A DNA stretch of 38,513 nt. Origin: Saccoglossus kowalevskii. Its lineage: Eukaryota > Hemichordata > Enteropneusta > Harrimaniidae. The position numbers and the translations under genes are program-made. The DNA is taken from NCBI RefSeq assembly GCF_000003605.2, contig NW_003123410.1, positions 217,748 through 256,260 of the forward strand, in the 5' to 3' direction. The notes beneath the pieces were generated by a model that worked only from the letters and a program-made list of their open reading frames with translations, was not told where the DNA came from and ran no database searches. Within the stretch, counting starts at the first letter, position 1, and each line of letters opens with the position of its first letter. Below, piece by piece: positions 36,101-38,513 of the stretch.

Positions 36101-37284
36101 CATCTTTTTTTCATGTATTCAAGTAACTATAGCAACGCTATATTACTGGTAGATCTTGTTAGCAGCACTAGATAACAAGAGTTTGATGTTGATTACCGGT
36201 ATATTCATACTATACTTTCTCAGTTAGAACAGCTTAATAATATCGTATTAGAAGCCCAACTCCAATTGAAGTGCATATAAACCCAAAATTGCATTTGCTG
36301 TAAACTGAAGGAATCAACAATAACAAACATTTTTTATTACTATGTCAGGATACAGAAAGTACTATTAAAATACGGCACTCACTCACTGTTATCTAAATGA
36401 CAATTATGTTACATATTGCTATCCTACTTGAAACTGTCAACAAGACTTAATCCCAAGGGGTAATGTAGATGGATGAACAATTAAATAACAAATGCTTTAC
36501 CTTCGTGAAAAGAACATTATTCAAGATAAAGTTGGTAAAAAGCGGTTCATCTTAAAAATCCATCCATTCTGCAATCTCCATCATGGTCCAATTAAAGCAT
36601 AACAAAAAACATCAAGTATCGGTGATTGATTTTTGTGTCACTTATTTCAAATGAATAATTTTACGAATTGATTATCTATGGCGGGTACTAAAGCATGATA
36701 GCCACTCAAATTGGACTATAACATGCAAACAAGGTCATTGTGTAACATCTGACCTACAACCTACTAAATTTCATATGAATTCACTCATTCAGAACAGATG
36801 ATATAATATTTTTAAATGTCAACCTTAGTCTGAAGATGAGATTACCATAATAATATCTATTATTCGCCCACTTTATTATACATTTAATAAAACTAATTGG
36901 TACATCATATCTCAATAACAAACTCATGAAACCCTAGACAATTAATGCCCTAAGAAACAAAAAGAAATATTGAGAAGAGAGCTGAAAAAAAAGACAAGAA
37001 CTCTTTTTCAAAATAGTAAAAGTGTCATTGCAGTATGACTCTCAGCCTTGCAGTAGAATAGATATATTTACGAAGGAACTATGCCAAACTAACATCTTTA
37101 TACCCCCCCCCCCCCCCCGGAGGAATATGTTTTAATCTTCTTATCAACACCAACAATCTAGTTCATTTCAAAATCAGATGCAGAAGCAATTCATGCAGGA
37201 GATCTTTAATGTATCAGTAATTCTTTCATCAAACACAATAGTGTGCAAAATCAAAACAATTTAAAAGAAGTAATTGCATTATAT
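33182..37284 (-). other. ATXN7 5'-side intron, no exon found
   Basis: AT-rich and non-coding on both strands. I searched for the ataxin-7 upstream zinc finger (CxxC with a downstream H-x4-H) and did not see it. Small features only: an imperfect hairpin CACCCAGT/ACTGGGGTG near 33986-34013 and a C16 run at 37103-37118. Confidence 0.6.
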
Positions 37285-38144
37285 AGTCCCTTTGAGTTCT
37301 AAAGTTTAATAAATATATAAAGTTTGAACATGAACAGTCAGAGAATGTCAGAGATATGGCTCCAAAACTGCATTCACTAAATTAAAAACAAAATTGCCAC
37401 CAGTCAGCCATTTTGCGTCTCATCTGATAAACAATGTGACATGCTATAAGGTCCCATAAAGTTCAATGTACATATCAAGTTTTAACAAAATTTGTCTAAG
37501 CATGACCAAGATCTAGACCCGAAATTGCAGAAATGCTTGATTTAACATTAAACCTTACATTAAAGCTTAACATTAAAACAACTGCAATTCAACTATCTTG
37601 TATCTGAATAAATATGCATATGTGCAACGTGGTGTATACATAAAGTTTGAACATGATATGTCAGGACATATATACGGAGATATAAATTGTACATGTAACT
37701 CCTGAAATTCAGTTTCGGAATGGCCACCATTCAGCTTGAATTGAATTGTCCAGTGAATAGATGTGCATATGTGTGACATGATGTATATATATATTAAAGT
37801 TTAAACATAATCAGTCAATGCATGTCAGAGATGGGGCTCTGGAACAGCACTTGTTAAAACAAAATGACCACCAGTTGGCCATTTTGAATCTGATCTGAGA
37901 AACAAAATGATGTGCATTAAGGTCCCATAATGTCCGATGTTTGTAATAAGTTTGAAAAAATCCATTCATACGTGATGGCCGAGATCTGACTTCAGAATAG
38001 CAGAAATGCTTGATATTGATGAATTTTCAACATTAAAATAAAGCCTTTCAGCCATCTTGAATGTGATCATGATATCAATGGACATGCATACATGTATGTC
38101 GCTATAACATAACATAAAGTCCCCATTTAGTCACCATTAGGACT
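37285..38144. mobile_element. Hairpin-array element, copy 3 (ATXN7 5'-side intron)
   Basis: Same phrases as copy 2 (GAGATATGGCT, GGTCCCATAA, AAATGACCACCAGTTGGCCA then TTTTGAATCTGATCTG). Right end AGTCCCCATTTAGTCACCAT then TAGGACT keeps a reduced terminal stem. The left boundary is uncertain and may be an internal unit. Confidence 0.6.
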
Positions 38145-38344
38145 AAAAAAATGTTTATGGTCAATCCCTATTTCATCATCATGCACTGTGACATAGCAGC
38201 ATGCCCATAGAATGTTAACATTAACAGTATCCTACTAAATAACTGACTGAACCCTGGATCCACACAGCATTGTCCAGTACATTAAAAGCTATGCAATATC
38301 TCACTTGGTATATAATATCAGTGCTTGTAATATCTTATTTTGTG

Positions 38345-38513
38345 GTATATAGTGAGTGGAACACCACATAGAATCTAGGCTAGAGTGGTGTATAGTGAGT
38401 GGAACACTACGTATTCTAGGCTGGAGTGGTGTATAGTGAGTGGAACACCATACAGATTCTAGGCGAGAGAGGTATATAGTGAGTGGAACACCACATGGAT
38501 TCTAGGCTAGAGT
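38345..38513. repeat. ~43-bp minisatellite running off the window
   Basis: TATAGTGAGTGGAACAC recurs at 38348, 38391, 38432 and 38475 (spacing 43, 41, 43), each followed by a variant of ATTCTAGGCTAGAGT. Four copies are visible and the array is cut by the window end. Confidence 0.92.

Overview
This is a eukaryotic, animal-type nuclear window. It is AT-rich, its genes are split into many short exons with GT-AG (and some GC-AG) introns of about 90 bp to over 1 kb, and the rest is full of short inverted-repeat elements and satellites. Protein similarity recalled from known families suggests an invertebrate, probably a marine deuterostome such as a hemichordate. That assignment is a guess, and no species marker was found.

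Two large chromatin-regulator genes converge. On the + strand, 26 exons (1627-14450) encode most of a KDM5/JARID1-type histone H3K4 demethylase: ARID, PHD1, catalytic JmjC, C5HC2 zinc finger, PLU-1-type helical region, PHD2, a basic linker and PHD3. The JmjN end lies before the window. One exon (10130-10269) carries an apparent one-base insertion. Two or three introns appear to use GC donors. On the - strand, nine exons (33181 down to 23702) encode the central and C-terminal parts of an ataxin-7-like protein with an SCA7 zinc-binding domain. This is the subunit that ties the deubiquitinase module to SAGA. Its 5' exons lie beyond 38513, so 33182-38513 is intron in this window.

Layout: 1-1626 is KDM5 intron with a 68-bp repeat array passing into a 30-bp satellite array. 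1627-14450 is KDM5 coding sequence and introns, holding a MITE-like element, a tRNA-SINE-like piece and two near-identical ~145-bp repeats that flank the PHD2 exon. 14451 to about 15350 is the KDM5 3' UTR. From about 15400 to 23701 is intergenic sequence plus the ataxin-7 3' UTR, with a 926-bp composite foldback element and a short N gap. 23702-33181 is ataxin-7 exons and introns. 33182-38513 is its upstream intron, ending in a 43-bp minisatellite.

Both genes act on promoter chromatin: KDM5 removes H3K4 methylation, and ataxin-7 helps SAGA remove H2B ubiquitin. Nothing in the sequence shows co-regulation. The least explained material is a family of about 1-kb elements in the ataxin-7 introns. 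They are built from repeated units carrying a small GGCCAT-type hairpin, and one ends in a long palindrome.
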